64,000 bases of DNA from Melastoma dodecandrum (lineage: Eukaryota; Streptophyta; Magnoliopsida; Myrtales; Melastomataceae). This document shows, piece after piece, positions 24,121 through 35,891 of the stretch. The stretch is from positions 2,542,001 to 2,606,000 of the forward strand of contig JARUPY010000397.1 of assembly GCA_029817715.1 (NCBI GenBank), written 5' to 3'. The notes under the pieces are model-generated. The model was given only the letters and a program-made list of their open reading frames with translations, was not told the origin of the DNA and made no database searches. The position numbers and the translations under genes are program-made. Within the stretch, counting starts at the first letter, position 1, and every line of letters begins with the position of its first letter.

Positions 24121-25586
24121 GGCCTAATTATCAAATGTACCATGAACTTTGGCTCGTTTTTTCGATCTAACCAGAACTTTCAATAATATCATCAGCTAGC
24201 CCAACATTTCTCCGTTATCTCAAATATAACCTCCGTCCATCCGACCATCGGACGGAAATTGACGTGGCTCCGACGTGTCCTTGACGCCGTTAAATCACCG
24301 TTTTCTTCTGAAGCCAAATTATCAAATATACTCTAAACTTTGACCCGTTTTTCCGATTTACTCAGAACTTTCAATAATATCATCAGCTGGCCTCACGTTT
24401 ATCAGTTATCTCAAATATGACATTCGTCCACCCGACCGTCGGACGGAAACTGACGTGGCTCCGGCGTGTTTCTTGACGCCGTTAAACCACCATTTTCTTC
24501 CGACATTAGCTAACATGGCATACCCTACTTTCGATTTCCCCAATCTCGATTTCCCTAAATTTCAATTTCCCCAATTTCGAATCCCTAAATTCCAATTTCC
24601 CCAATTTCGGCCCCAAATCAAACTACACCCAAACCCTAATCGAAATCAGGATTCCACCAACCCTCATCCCGCTTCCCGTCCGCAACTCCCTCCCTACACC
24701 CTCCCTCCCATTCGCAGTTTCCTCTTCAATCATTCCCCGCCGCAGCCCCTCCCGTTTGCAGGTTGTGGGCTCATGCGGGGAAAGTATTGAAGAGGGAACC
24801 GCGAACGGGAGGAAGGCTGTAGGGAGGGAGTTGCGAACGGGAGGCGAGAGGAGGGTTGGTGGAATACTGATTTCGATTAGGGTTTGGGTGTAGTTTGATT
24901 TGGGGCCGAAATTGGGGAAATCGGAATTTAGGGATTCGAAATTGGGGAAATCGAAATTTAGGGAAATCGAGATTGGGGAAATTGAAAGTAGGGTATGCCA
25001 TGTGAGCTAATGTCGGAAGAAAATTATGGTTTAACGGCGTCAAGAAACACGCCGAAGCCACGTCAGTTTCCGTCCGAGGGTCGGGTGGACGGATGTCATA
25101 TTTGAGATAACGGAGAAACGTGAGGCTAGCTGATGATATTATTGAAAGTTCTGGGTAAATAGGAAAAACGGGTCAAAGTTCAGGGTATATTTGATAATTT
25201 GGCTTCGGAAGAAAATGATGATTTAACGGCGTCAAGGACACGTCGGAGCCACGTCAGTTTCCGTCCGAGGGTTGGGTGGACGGAGGTTATATTTGAGATA
25301 ACGGAGAAACGTTGGGCTAGCTGATGATATTATTGAAAGTTCTGGGTAAATCGGAAAAACGGGCCAAAGTTAAGGGTATATTTGATAATTTGGCTTCGGA
25401 AGAAAACGGTGATTTAACGGCGTCAAGGACACGTCGGGGCCATGTCAGTTTCCGTCCGAGGGTTGGGTGGACGGAGGTTATATTTGAGATAACGGAGAAA
25501 CGTTGGGCTAGCTGATGATATTATTGAAAGTTCTGGTTAAATCGAAAAAACGGGCCAAAGTTCAGGGTAGATTTGATAATTTGGCC
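24121..25586. mobile_element. Large fold-back (inverted-repeat) element
   Basis: Ends are GGCCTAATTATCAAAT (24121) and its complement ATTTGATAATTTGGCC (to 25586). The left arm has two tandem units of about 200 bp (24124, 24324) and a unique part to about 24737; after a loop of about 40 nt the right arm mirrors this but has three units (about 25010, 25200, 25390). Each unit holds GACGTGGCTCCG and TTGACGCCGTTAAA type sequence. GGCC termini with long repeats suggest a MULE-like or Foldback element; no target duplication is evident. Mirror-image frames (plus 24455-24790, minus 25061-24771) share the repeated FPKF-FPQF motif and come from the symmetry. Confidence 0.75.
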
Positions 25587-26231
25587 TTTTTTTTGTGAAA
25601 GATTATCTGAAAAATGGGTCTTGTAAGAGGTCTTTTCTATATGTATAAAGGACAAATTCAAACGAATAATTTTTTTTTTTAAAGTATTTCTTCTTCAAGT
25701 TTTGTATTAACCTTTTTTTGTTGTGACATGGAAGAAAGTGCGGGAATTGATTTTATTTACTAAAAGAAGGGGTCCGATGATGGATGGAGGACAGTTAAAC
25801 TCTTCAGTAATTCTCGCATGGGATGCGATTGCGAAGAATCGAACCCCCCCCCCCACGGAGGTTATATTTGAGATAACGGAGAAACGTTGGGCTAGCTGAT
25901 GATATTATTGAAAGTTCTGGTTAAATCGAAAAAACGGGCCAAAGTTCAGGGTAGATTTGATAATTTGGCCTTTTTTTTGTGAAAGATTATCTGAAAAATG
26001 GGTCTTGTAAGAGGTCTTTTCTATAAGTATAAAGGACAAATTCAAACGAATAATTTTTTTTTTTAAAGTATTTCTTCTTCAAGTTTTGTATTAACCTTTT
26101 TTTGTTGTGACATGGAAGAAAGTGCGGGGATTGATTTTATTTACTAAAAGAAGGGGTCCGATGATGGATGGAGGATAGTTAAACTCTTCAGTAATTCTCG
26201 CATGGGATGCGATTGCGAAGAATCGAACCCG

Positions 26232-26238
<7 letters not shown>
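25471..26238. repeat. 384-bp direct tandem duplication
   Basis: 25471-25854 is repeated at 25855-26238 almost base for base, covering the last inverted-repeat unit's end, a GTGAAAGATTATCTGAAAAA stretch and a C-run. The first copy ends in 11 C (25844-25854) and the second in 3 C, a G and 33 C. Confidence 0.92.

Positions 26239-26264
<26 letters not shown>
26232..26264 (+). repeat. Poly(C) tract, 33 bases
   Basis: Uninterrupted C at the right edge of the tandem duplication. Its true length is uncertain, because such runs are easily mis-sequenced. Confidence 0.8.
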
Positions 26265-26265
<1 letters not shown>

Positions 26266-27108
26266 CGCCTTTGCATCCGAGTGTGTACCTGATTTGTGTT
26301 TTTTGTTTTAACTCTCTGAAAACGACTTTTCAAATCCCAAAAACGTAGTTTATGGTATTGCAAATAATGCACACACAGGGGAAAGCGGAGATGTTAAGGA
26401 GATTGGGAGGAAGAAGGGTTGGGGGATGATCCCCCATTTTTATTTTAGGAGGAGGGAAGGATGACCCATGGATTGCGACGACCCATCCCATTTGAGAAAG
26501 TATGGGCTCTTGGCCTGTGTTTGGTGGGATTAAAAACAAGATGAGGAAAGAAAGAGGTCACAAAAAACTATTTAATAAAAACACAGAGAGATAGATAGAG
26601 CGTGATTGAAGGGAAATGACACAACTCTTGTTAGGAGGAAATGATTGATTGGCGGAGGAAGAAGAAGAAGAAGAAGATGAGGCTTCTCCTTTCTCTTCTC
26701 TTCTTCCCCTTTTCATCTTTTCTCCATCCGATACAGAAACACTTACAAATTAATTATTGATGCCACGTTTATAAAATTTATATATTTTTATTTACACAAT
26801 TAATTTATGGGAAGGTGTTTGGGGGGATGATGGAGGAGGATAGAAAGGTTGCTGTTTTTTTTATATACAGCTATTAGTGTATCGGGGTTCATTTGATTCT
26901 AATATCATATAATATAAACTGTTTACCTAAAAATATTAATTACACGAAGCTCTCTCTCAATCCTATATATTGGCACATTGTAAGCAAAGGAAAGAAGAAC
27001 ACGGCAAAAAGATCAGAGTCTCCACCCCCCCTTTGTCTCTGTGTAGTGTGTGTGTGAGTGTGAGAAAGGCTTTTGTTCTGTTGATCCCGGAGCTTGGTCC
27101 CTACTGTA
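26265..27108. other. Upstream region of the DUF620 gene
   Basis: Non-coding. A TATA box CTATATATTGG lies at about 26963-26973, some 140 bp before the ATG, and CT/GA-rich leader sequence follows (27020-27065). No other gene was seen. Confidence 0.5.
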
Positions 27109-29244
27109 ATGGAGAAGAACCAGCTACGACGACGTCATGGAGGTGGAGGTGGAGGTGGTTTTATCTCTACCCTCAAGTCCGAGGTTGTCCGTGGACTTTC
27201 TCCTTCCAGGTCCCGTCCCTCCTCCGGGAGGTCCAGGAGCGCTTCCCCCTTGTCCCTCTTCCGCCGACGGGGACCCACCCCCCATGTTGCTCCCCCCGAC
27301 ATGCTTTCGCTTCCTCACTCGGTCTTCGGGTTCTTCGACGCCTCCCTCGCGCTCTCCCCCCTTAATGAGGGCCCCGATCAGGACGGTTACGTGGCCGGGG
27401 ACCCCAGGAGGTGGGGCAGGCTGCAGGTTTCGTGCTCCGGTAAGAACTCGAATCTGAGGCTACTGCTCGGGGTGCTGGGAGCTCCTCTCGCTCCGGTTCA
27501 CGTCTGCAGCCTGGCGGGGATCGTCCACCTGAACATCAAGAACACCCCCATCGTACGTACTACTTTTTTTTTGGTCCATCCCTACTAATCCACTTCTTCC
27601 CAGTTCCTTAACCTCTTTCACTTTCGAATGTGGGGCTTCCTGGAAAAAAAAAATTGCACCTTTGGTTGAAACCCCAGTTCACCCTGTCGATTGACATTAT
27701 TGATAAATAAGATTTAATCACTGCATAAAAAGTTTATGATTTTACTTCAAGAAGCTTTTTGTTACCTTCTTTCAGTGATTTATCTGTCGTCGTCCCGTTT
27801 CATTACCCTCTTCCTTCATTTCTTTCCCTGAAATTGTGCTCTGCGGAGACATGGCTTTCCATGTACTTTATACGGCTTAGCTGGATGTGAAGAAAGGGAG
27901 TTTGAATGAATGGAGACAAGCTTTTCCTGGGAGTGGAGGGCCAAAATACTGCCTGCTGCTGTGATGTCCTGCATCTTAGTCCCAAGAATATAGTTATACT
28001 TCTGTCTGCTTGTGTTTTTCTTCAAAGCCAAGAATAGAAAATGCAGCTGGGGTTGCTGTTTGTTGTTTCGTTTTTTGGTAGCCATCTGTTTTGTTTGCTG
28101 GGTCCACATCACATTCATATCCTGGAAGAGTTTCATTACAGCCTTCAAAATTAGGAAGTGATTAAGAGGTTACCCCTTTTCTGGGTTAATGTTGCATGGA
28201 GTAAGATGCTGATGTTAAGGGGTCCTACAAATGGTGGGGGTTGGTTTTAAATTTTTTTAATTGCGGTTGTAGGAGTCTTCGTCTGCTCAGTATATACTGC
28301 AGCAGTACACGGCCGCATCCGGAGGGTATAAACTCCAGAGTTCCATCTATAATGCATATGCCATGGGGAAGGTGAGGATGGTGGCCTCGGAATTCGAGAC
28401 GGCCAACAGGCTCGTTAGGAATAAGAACGCCCCCAAGTCAACCGAGTCGGGTGGTTTTGTTCTCTGGCAGATGAGTCCTGATATGTGGTATGTCGAGCTG
28501 GCGCTCGGCGGAAGCAAGGTTCATGCCGGTTGCAATGGCAAGGTCGTGTGGAGGCACACCCCGTGGCTCGGGGAACATGCTGCCAAGGGACCAGTGAGGC
28601 CGTTGCGCCGCGCCCTTCAGGTTACATCATCCGCCAACTGCCATTTTGCTAACTCGTTTTCAAAGTGATAGCGGAGTGTGATGGTTGAGTGCTGTTATTC
28701 GTGTGGTGGTTAATTTAGGTCTTCTGGTTTTTCTATGCAGGGCCTTGACCCGAGGACGACGGCTAACATGTTTACGAACTCGAGGTGCATCGGTGAGAAG
28801 AACATAAATGGCGAGGATTGTTTCATTCTCAAGCTGTGTGCTGATCCTGCCACCCTGAAGGCTCGAAGCGAAGGTCCGGCAGAGATCATAAGGCACGTCT
28901 TGTTCGGCTACTTCAGTCAGAAGACAGGGCTTCTTGTCCACCTGGAGGACTCTCACCTGACGCGGATACAGAAGAACGGAGGGGACACAGTGTACTGGGA
29001 GACCACGATCAACTCATTCCTCGAGGATTACAGACCGGTCGAGGGAATCGTGGTCGCCCATTCTGGGCGATCAGTGGTTACCCTCTTTAGGTTTGGGGAA
29101 ACCGCGATGAGCCACAGCAAAACCAGGATGGAAGAGGCATGGGCCATCGAGGAAGTGGCTTTCAATGTTCCAGGGCTTTCCATCGAGTGCTTCATCCCAC
29201 CCGCCGAAATCAGGTTATCCTCGGTCACCAAAGCATGCGAGTAG
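27109..29244 (+). CDS. DUF620 family protein (3 exons)
   Basis: Exons 27109-27552, 28273-28620 and 28741-29244; all introns are phase 0; 431 aa. The N-terminus is Gly/Arg/Ser-rich (MEKNQLRRRHGGGGGGG), followed by a region with LSLPHSVFGFFDASLALSPL. From about residue 149 the conserved plant domain begins: YILQQYTAASGGYKLQSS, GGFVLWQMSPDMWYVELALG, then GLDPRTTANMF, GPAEIIRHVLFGYFSQKTGL, EDSHLTRIQ, HSGRSVVTLFRFGETAMSHS and ending FNVPGLSIECFIPPAEI. This matches the DUF620 family, whose biochemical role is not established. The start was chosen as the first true ATG after the TATA box; an in-frame non-ATG codon at 27094 is rejected. The gene converges on the Pumilio gene with about 715 bp between stop codons. 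Confidence 0.9.
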
Positions 29245-29960
29245 GAGTACCAACACGGTCAGAGGGTGCGGAACGTCGGGCCTATCGGGCATTGCACCAA
29301 GGACGCATCATTCAACAGGTCCCACGATGGCGGCATGATCTAGCGACGCCTGACTCGCAGATCAGGGTAACCGGTAAAGGGAAGCATCGAGGCGGGAGTT
29401 TTGCTCCAAACTGTAAATGCAGCATGACCGCTCGCAGCTCTCGAAGCCATGAACGCCGGCAGCCACTGCAGCATCAGGTGAGGTGAATGTTAAATCTTCT
29501 AGAAGGTTTCCGACTAACGAAGAAGAAGAGGGACAGTGGACATTGTAGGAGTTTGTTGTAATGTATCCTGGGGACACGTTAGTTCAATGCTTTGTCTGAA
29601 ACAGGTGAAATTCTTCCTGTCTGAATTTGATGACATTGCATGCTTCTTCTACAGTGAGAGGAAGGAATGCAAAAAAGCTCTGTTCATTCACCTCATATTG
29701 AATTCTCCAGTGGTATCATCCGGATTCAGATGTTCATGTCATGAAAATTACACAACACTTGCACAAATTGCCGACAAAATCATCCACATTTTCCCTAAAC
29801 AGAAACAAAAGGCTCAAACAGCGCTACCGCCTCGCCTCGCCTTCTTTGTCTGTCTGGTCTCGATGCAGACAAAATGGTCTAATGGTTTGATACCTTATAC
29901 AACCACAACCAGCCTGTTACTAAATCCAGAAAAAGAGATCGAGATCCGACTCCCGTCTCG
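29245..29960. other. Convergent 3' regions, no gene
   Basis: 3' flank of the DUF620 gene and, on the other strand, of the Pumilio gene. The frame 29536-29964 has no recognisable content. Confidence 0.5.
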
Positions 29961-32105
29961 TTAAATATGGATGTCGTTGTTCTTCTTGAGTCTCTCCAAT
30001 GCCTTCCTTCCGTAAATGCTGCTCTCGATTAGAGGACGGCATGACCGAATCCTATCGACCAGGATGCCATAAACAGGCATACACAGAGCCTGCAATGAAA
30101 AGGAATTGGAAAAGTGCAGATCAAGAACCACAGGCGTGGAATCAGTATCGATTGTCCTCGCAGAAAGAATGTGTTCTTACCTTCGAACGTGCTGTCATTT
30201 TCTGGGCGACATAGTTAGCGTATTCGTCAGTGAGGAGCAGCAGGAAATCGTCCAACAGTTCGCATATGATGTGCATGAAGTCCCTGTCTTCAGCTCTCGA
30301 CAGACATCTCTCCACGACGTTACTCCCGTACTTGTCACGGGAAAGAGCAGAGTAACTTCCTGTGAACTGATGTTGAAGATCGTGCAGGAGTTGCGGCGGC
30401 ATCTCAGCATTGAGTAAAGCCTGCACCACGTAGTTGCTGTGGCGGAAGAAAAGAGTACAAAGTTCAGTAGACGAAAAAAGGTAACTGGAGAGTAAAGTAG
30501 TGTAAGGAAGAGTGAAAGGCAGAAACTTTGTAGAGAACATACCCGTAGCAATGCTCAGACAAAGTAAAGGCTCGTGCTACTGTCTCAGCTACCATGTGAT
30601 CGAACCGGTCTCCCTTAACATTCTGGATGTGTTTTATCACAACATGACACCCATGCTGGTCGGTTGCGATCTCATAGAACTTATCATTTAGTCTATCCAA
30701 AAGAACCTGCAAAAGATGAACAAATTTCACCAAGTTAAGGGATGCGACCATAAATGCTCGACATGGCAAAGTCACGGAAACAGAATACTCGGTCAGTAAA
30801 CGCATAGCAGATTGTAAAGGAGTTTTAGGAGAGCTTGCGAATGCTGTCTTGATGCTTACACAGAAGATAATAAGGTCACACGAATCTAAAGAACATTCCT
30901 AAGCTACCTGATTGCAATATGCAGGGAAGACTTTCAGGATGTGCAGGATGAGATGATGACCATTTGTGTTCTTCGCCAATTGAACAGCACCAGGGCGGAT
31001 AGCCCACAGGAATTCTTGCTTCTGCCAATCGGGGGTCAGAATTTCCAGCAATTTCTTTATAACTGGTGCGCTGCCAAAAGGCGTAAACACAAATTTAGCC
31101 CGCCATCGGAATCTACGGCTTAAGGAAGAGGATTAGTGTCGAAACTACCTACCCGTATTGATCCTGACAGATTCTTATCAGTTGGGGATTCCTTGTAACA
31201 GAAGAAAGAATCCTGACCCTCTGCTCATCGTTGCAGACGTCAACGAGCTCCTGGATAACATGGCTCGCGAAGGGATCTACTATCAACTCTCCCAAATCTT
31301 GGAAAAGATCGCAGAAAACGATCTCCGCGTCCTCAGCATTCATATCCTTCATCTGCTCGCGTAAAACTTTGTGACCGGTACGGCTCTTGGCAATACTCCC
31401 TATCATGCCCCGCAGATCCCGTATGCTGGTGCGGCTCAGCGAAGGCAACGAGCAGCAAGGGCTCGTGTCGATCCCCGCATACCTCCCGACATACAGATTC
31501 CTCCTCAAGAAACCTCGAGGGTAGCCAGAAAAACCGCCAAGGTACCCGTCTCCACGATCAACACAGAACAGGTCGTTGCTCCGCCTCACCTCCCTGCTCG
31601 AAAGACCATCATCCAAATCACTCCAATCAACCCGGCTTGGGCAGGGACAGGTTGACGCAGTGCAGGCACTCAAACCAGAAATCACACCAGGGGCAACTAC
31701 TTCCCCAAACACCCCACGAAAACCAGCGCAGTCATCAAACCTGGGAGACCAAGCAGAAGCAACGGGGTTCACCCCTTTGCGGAGACTAGTCGGCACGTCG
31801 GACGCCAAAGAAGTGCCCAGCCCGTGTCCATCCTCCGACAAGAGATCGAGGTAGCGGGTTGGCATATCATGACTGCCGCGGCAGTAGCCGAGGGAGTAGA
31901 GTGAGGCGGCATCGTATCCAGGGGTCGGGTCCCCAGCGGGGGAGGAGAGGGAGAGGGAGCCGACGCCGTCGACTAGGGTTTCCAAGGGAGGGAGAGACAC
32001 GGCGGGGGAAGGCGGGGGGAATGCGTAGTAAGAACGACAAGCAGCCTCCCTCCTCTCCATCTCTCTTCTTCTTCTTCTTCTTGTTGCAGAGGAACACAAT
32101 ACCAT
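29961..32105 (-). CDS. Pumilio-family RNA-binding protein (5 exons)
   Basis: Post-transcriptional regulator that binds 3'UTR motifs in mRNAs, usually cytoplasmic. Exons (minus): 32105-31153, 31070-30908, 30706-30543, 30436-30181 and 30089-29961; 1,665 nt, 554 aa, phases consistent. The N-terminal half is low-complexity and serine-rich. From about residue 238 the C-terminal PUF repeats begin: LRGMIGSIAKSRTGHKVLRE, DPFASHVIQELVDVC, APVIKKLLEIL, NTNGHHLILHILKVF, DQHGCHVVIKHIQ, NYVVQALLN, DKYGSNVVERCL and DEYANYVAQKM, ending in RKALERLKKNNDIHI. Eight degenerate repeats and the short linker place it near the divergent Arabidopsis APUM12 type. An alternative start lies 15 codons in (MERREAACRSYYAFP). 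Several base-recognition positions differ from canonical S/N-YxxQ triplets, so the RNA target may differ from UGUA. Confidence 0.9.
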
Positions 32106-33001
32106 AAAACAACAACAACAACAGCAGCTGCAGCAGCAGCAGACGCAGGAGGGAGCATCAAGAATATATATTATGATATCATATCATATATTACGATCAC
32201 GCCTTCTTCCTTCCTCCCTTCTTCCATAACCGAAAGATTTTCGCTGGGATATCTTTTTATTTTTTTGAAAAAAAATAAAAAAATAAACAGCAAAGAAACA
32301 GAAAGAGATCAAAGGAGGGAAGAGGGGATGGATGGGATGATGATCACAAGTAGTAGGGGTAGTGAGTAGTGAGTGTTTCCTTTTTTAAGAACTGCATGCC
32401 GAATAAGGCAAGTTTTTCTTGGGAGGTTTTGGGGGTGGCAGCGCCAGGGTTTGGCTCGGCTCGGCTCCATAAATATTCGTGAAATATCATTATTTATTTT
32501 TTATTTTTTTATTATAAATTTTATTAAGGACCCGTTAAGACTTTATTATTGTGCTTTAAATTTAGTGAGGTCAATTGTTAAGGCTTCATTAGATTTTGCA
32601 TGCTTTCTATTTTAATAATTACTTTTTACTATTTAATATCTCTTAATCTCCACCAGTTGTAAAATCCTTTTGTTTAACATGAAAATTAAATTCATATAAA
32701 GTAAATAATAATAATAATTATCACACAAAAAATGAATTCATATTAAAGGCATTGATGATTTGTAGCTGTTCATGGGCCTTGAGGCCCGTATATAGAAAAA
32801 ACAAAACATGTGCATAAGCCCAATACCAAGCCCACTTAAAATGGGAAAGTAGTAATTACTCATTTCCTGGCTTAGAGTCGAAAGCCTGTGTTTCATGTAA
32901 TTCATGTCTAGTTTTGGTTACAGAAAAAAAAAAACATGTATATTTGATTCTCTTTTCTGAGCCTACAACTACAGATTCTATGATTTGTCCCGAGTTCAAA
33001 G
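32106..33001. other. Intergenic between the Pumilio and NRAMP genes
   Basis: CAACAACAAC/CAGCAG leader-like sequence and a TATATTATGATATC region (32100-32200) form the Pumilio upstream region. The rest is AT-rich with no coding signal; ORF 32373-32615 is unsupported. Confidence 0.5.
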
Positions 33002-35764
33002 TCACGCTTTGACTTCGATCGGATCGAACTTCCAGCCTAGCCAGTTCCGAGGAAGGACGCCCCCAAACGCCAGGAGGTAGGCTATGAATGATAAGTAGGC
33101 CGCAACTGCGGTCAGCACCAAGACGATGTAGAGGAACCCGGATACCTCGGACATGATTATATCCGTGAGCAGATACCCGTTGATCAGGATCAGGATTGTG
33201 GCCACCATCCACGACACCTTCTGCAAAAAAAAAAAAAAAAGACAATCTGTGAGTTGAAACAAGAGAAAGAGCAAGTCATGACAAGATGGTTTGTTCTGAG
33301 CCGCTCACCCCGAGGATCGGGCCGACTTTGAAAGAACCCATCAAGTGGTCCTTCGACACCATTGTGAGAAGAGGTATCAGTGCGAAAGGTATCTGTATGC
33401 ACTGCAGAACGTTGAGCCATTCATTCAATATGTCAAGGGAAGCCTCGGAGGCGTTGAAAGCCACAGCGACAATCATGGTGGGGACAATGGCGAGGCTCCT
33501 CGAGATGGTTGCCCTCAGCCATCTCTTCAGGCGCAAATTAAGGAAACCGCCCATGATGAACTGCCCGGCATATGTCCCCGTTATCGTGCTACTCTGTCCT
33601 GCTGCTAATAATCCGATGCCCCATATGTAAAGGATCGGGAACAGCCCTCCCCCGTACTTCTCCTGAAGATAATGCCCGGCGTTTCTCAGCCCGATTGTCT
33701 TGGCTTCCTCGGTACCATAAAAACCATTGGCGAACACGGATGTCACTAGCAGATTTATAACAAACATGATGGAAAGGGCCGCCGATGACTCAATCGAGAA
33801 GTAGGTCAATGCCTCCTGAACTTGGCTCTTGTTCTGGTGGTCAATCTCTCTGGACTGCACCAATGCAGAATGCAGGAACACATTATGCGGTGTTATAACA
33901 CAGCCTACTACTCCCACAGCCTGCCGGATCGTCTTTGAGCTTAATCTGGGGATAAGTAGACCTGTAGGGAAAACAAAAATGTAAAGAGAAATATGAAAAA
34001 CGCGTCTCTTTGAAGGTAGACACAATGTACAGGCAATGCTTACACGCACCAGTTAAAAGTTCTTTCCTGCTGGGTTTCGTCTCCCCAAACATACAAGCAA
34101 AGGAAACAGCCATGGTCGAGATGAGAACTGCAAAAACAGCCTCTAATTTCCGCACTCCATAGTTCTCAAGGAATAAAAACATGAAACTAGACAAATAAGA
34201 AAAAAAAACCCAGCGTCAAACAAGCAATCAATGATTAACGAGAAATAACATAACCAACAATAAAAATAAAGGCAATGACAAGATCGAATCACCCTTATCA
34301 ATCCTCAGTGTTTACTGCTAGCTAGAACAAACCTAAATACCAGATATAGTAACCAAATCTTGGAGATTCTGAGATGGGCCCCTTTTTTATAGTTTCAACT
34401 TCAGATACAATCAAGTGCACGAAAGCAATAACAATCAGCAGGATGACAGACTAACCTTTTCTAATTATCTCGATCTTGCACTAAACCTAAATTGCTGCCG
34501 TGTAGTGATCAAAACAATTCTTTCTACTAGTCGAGGGATGTCTCAGAATCACCACCTCATTTTTTTTTTTTTGCTTTTCTGAAAGTACCAACAATAATAT
34601 GCTGAGAAAAAGCATTGTTCATGCCTCTACAAGAAACTTTTCTTCTCAAAATCCCAAAAGAGAGAACTCCATACCGGCTTTGCTTTGCCCAGAAATATTC
34701 CGAGAAAAAGCATTTCCAAATGCACAAAACAAAGTCAATGTCGAACCAGGAAATCACTTCATAAAGGACAATGCCAGTGGATAGAAAAAACAGCTCGTGA
34801 AAGTAACATATGAAATCAATCAGAAAAGAAGCTAACTAACAAGCTTTGGACGCTGCTTAGATTCTTTCAGCATTGACAAGCGCAGAGCATGAGAAAGATA
34901 ATCTTCAATACTACACAATCTATTGAAGGAATAGGCAAACCAGGCAAACACAATCTATCCGAGTCGCCATGAAATGAAACTAACTGAGGAACACCAAGAA
35001 TCTTAATCTCAATATCAAATCCTCTTGTGAAGATCACGAGATATCATTGCTGAGGACGTGACACAACACAACGCAACTATGTAATGCAACCGCTATAACA
35101 TAAGCAGCCAAATTACCTCCCATACTCTGCATTCTCCAAATCCTCCTACTATATCCCATTTAAACAAAAGAACGAATAACATGACAAAAGATGGAAGCTT
35201 CTGCGTAAAAACATACCAATCGGAGGCCGTGATGATGACCCCGACCCAAACCGGAATCTTCCCATTGCTCAGGACCCAGACTCCCACTGCGCTGCCGATA
35301 ACCTCCTGAATGTCGGCTGCGACGAGCGTAACCTCGGCCATGACCCAGAGCACGAGCCTAGCCCACCTGGGGTACTCGTCCCTACAAATCTCGGCCAGGT
35401 TCTTGCCGGTGACGACACCAACCCGGGCGGAAAGCATCTGGATGACCCATCCCATGCCAGTGGTCCACATGAGGAGCCAAAGGAGGGTGTAGCCCGCCCT
35501 TGCCCCTGCCTGGAGGTCGCCCTCGAGGTTCCCTGGGTCGAGGAAGGCTATACTCATGAGGAATCCAGGGCCGGTGAAGTGAAGCAGCCTGCGGAAGGAG
35601 AAGGGCTGGGGCCCCGACGGGGGTGCGTCCACGTGGAGGCAGAGGATCTCGTCGTCATCGTCGTCGTCGGAGGATGTGAGAAGGAACGTCTCCTCCTCGT
35701 CTTCCTTGCGGTTGGGCTTCTGGTGGTGGTCGGCATACTCTCCGGCACTGTCTTCGGGCATCAT
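33002..35764 (-). CDS. NRAMP2: NRAMP divalent metal transporter, NRAMP2-like (4 exons)
   Basis: Proton-coupled transporter of Mn, Fe and related metals in an internal membrane. Exons (minus): 35764-35217, 34186-34050, 33961-33309 and 33220-33002; 1,557 nt, 518 aa. The N-terminus is acidic (six Asp in a row at 33-38). Helix 1 has the metal-site motif DPGN at 76-79, and the family transport signature GQSSTITGTYAGQFIMGGFL is present. ENYGVRKLEAVFAVLI and LSSKTIRQAVGVVGCVI match the NRAMP2 subgroup better than NRAMP3/4. In helix 6 the usual MPHNVFLHS reads TPHNVFLHS (Thr252), removing the methionine that coordinates metal in structurally known members. Intron 1 is 1,030 bp. A complete MULE lies from 118 bp upstream of the ATG to near 42.5 kb, cutting into the promoter or leader. 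Confidence 0.92.
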
Positions 35765-35881
35765 CTTCGTCGGAGGAAGAAAAGAATTTCGAGCAGGCGG
35801 GCGACGACGTTGTTAGGGGTGATGAGATCTGATACGGCGTCGTCACAGCGCCACCGCCATTCGCTGCAATAATATCGCATT

Positions 35882-35891
35882 TAATTAATTC
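35882..35891. repeat. MULE target-site duplication (left)
   Basis: TAATTAATTC, repeated exactly at 42498-42507. A 9-10 bp duplication is typical of Mutator-like elements. Confidence 0.9.

Noticed and set aside
24455..25061. Proline/phenylalanine-rich frames as a real gene
   Set aside because: Mirror copies in the fold-back arms with no start context or homologue; composition explains them.
29536..29964. 142-codon plus frame between the DUF620 and Pumilio genes
   Set aside because: No recognisable domain; it overlaps the Pumilio last exon on the other strand.
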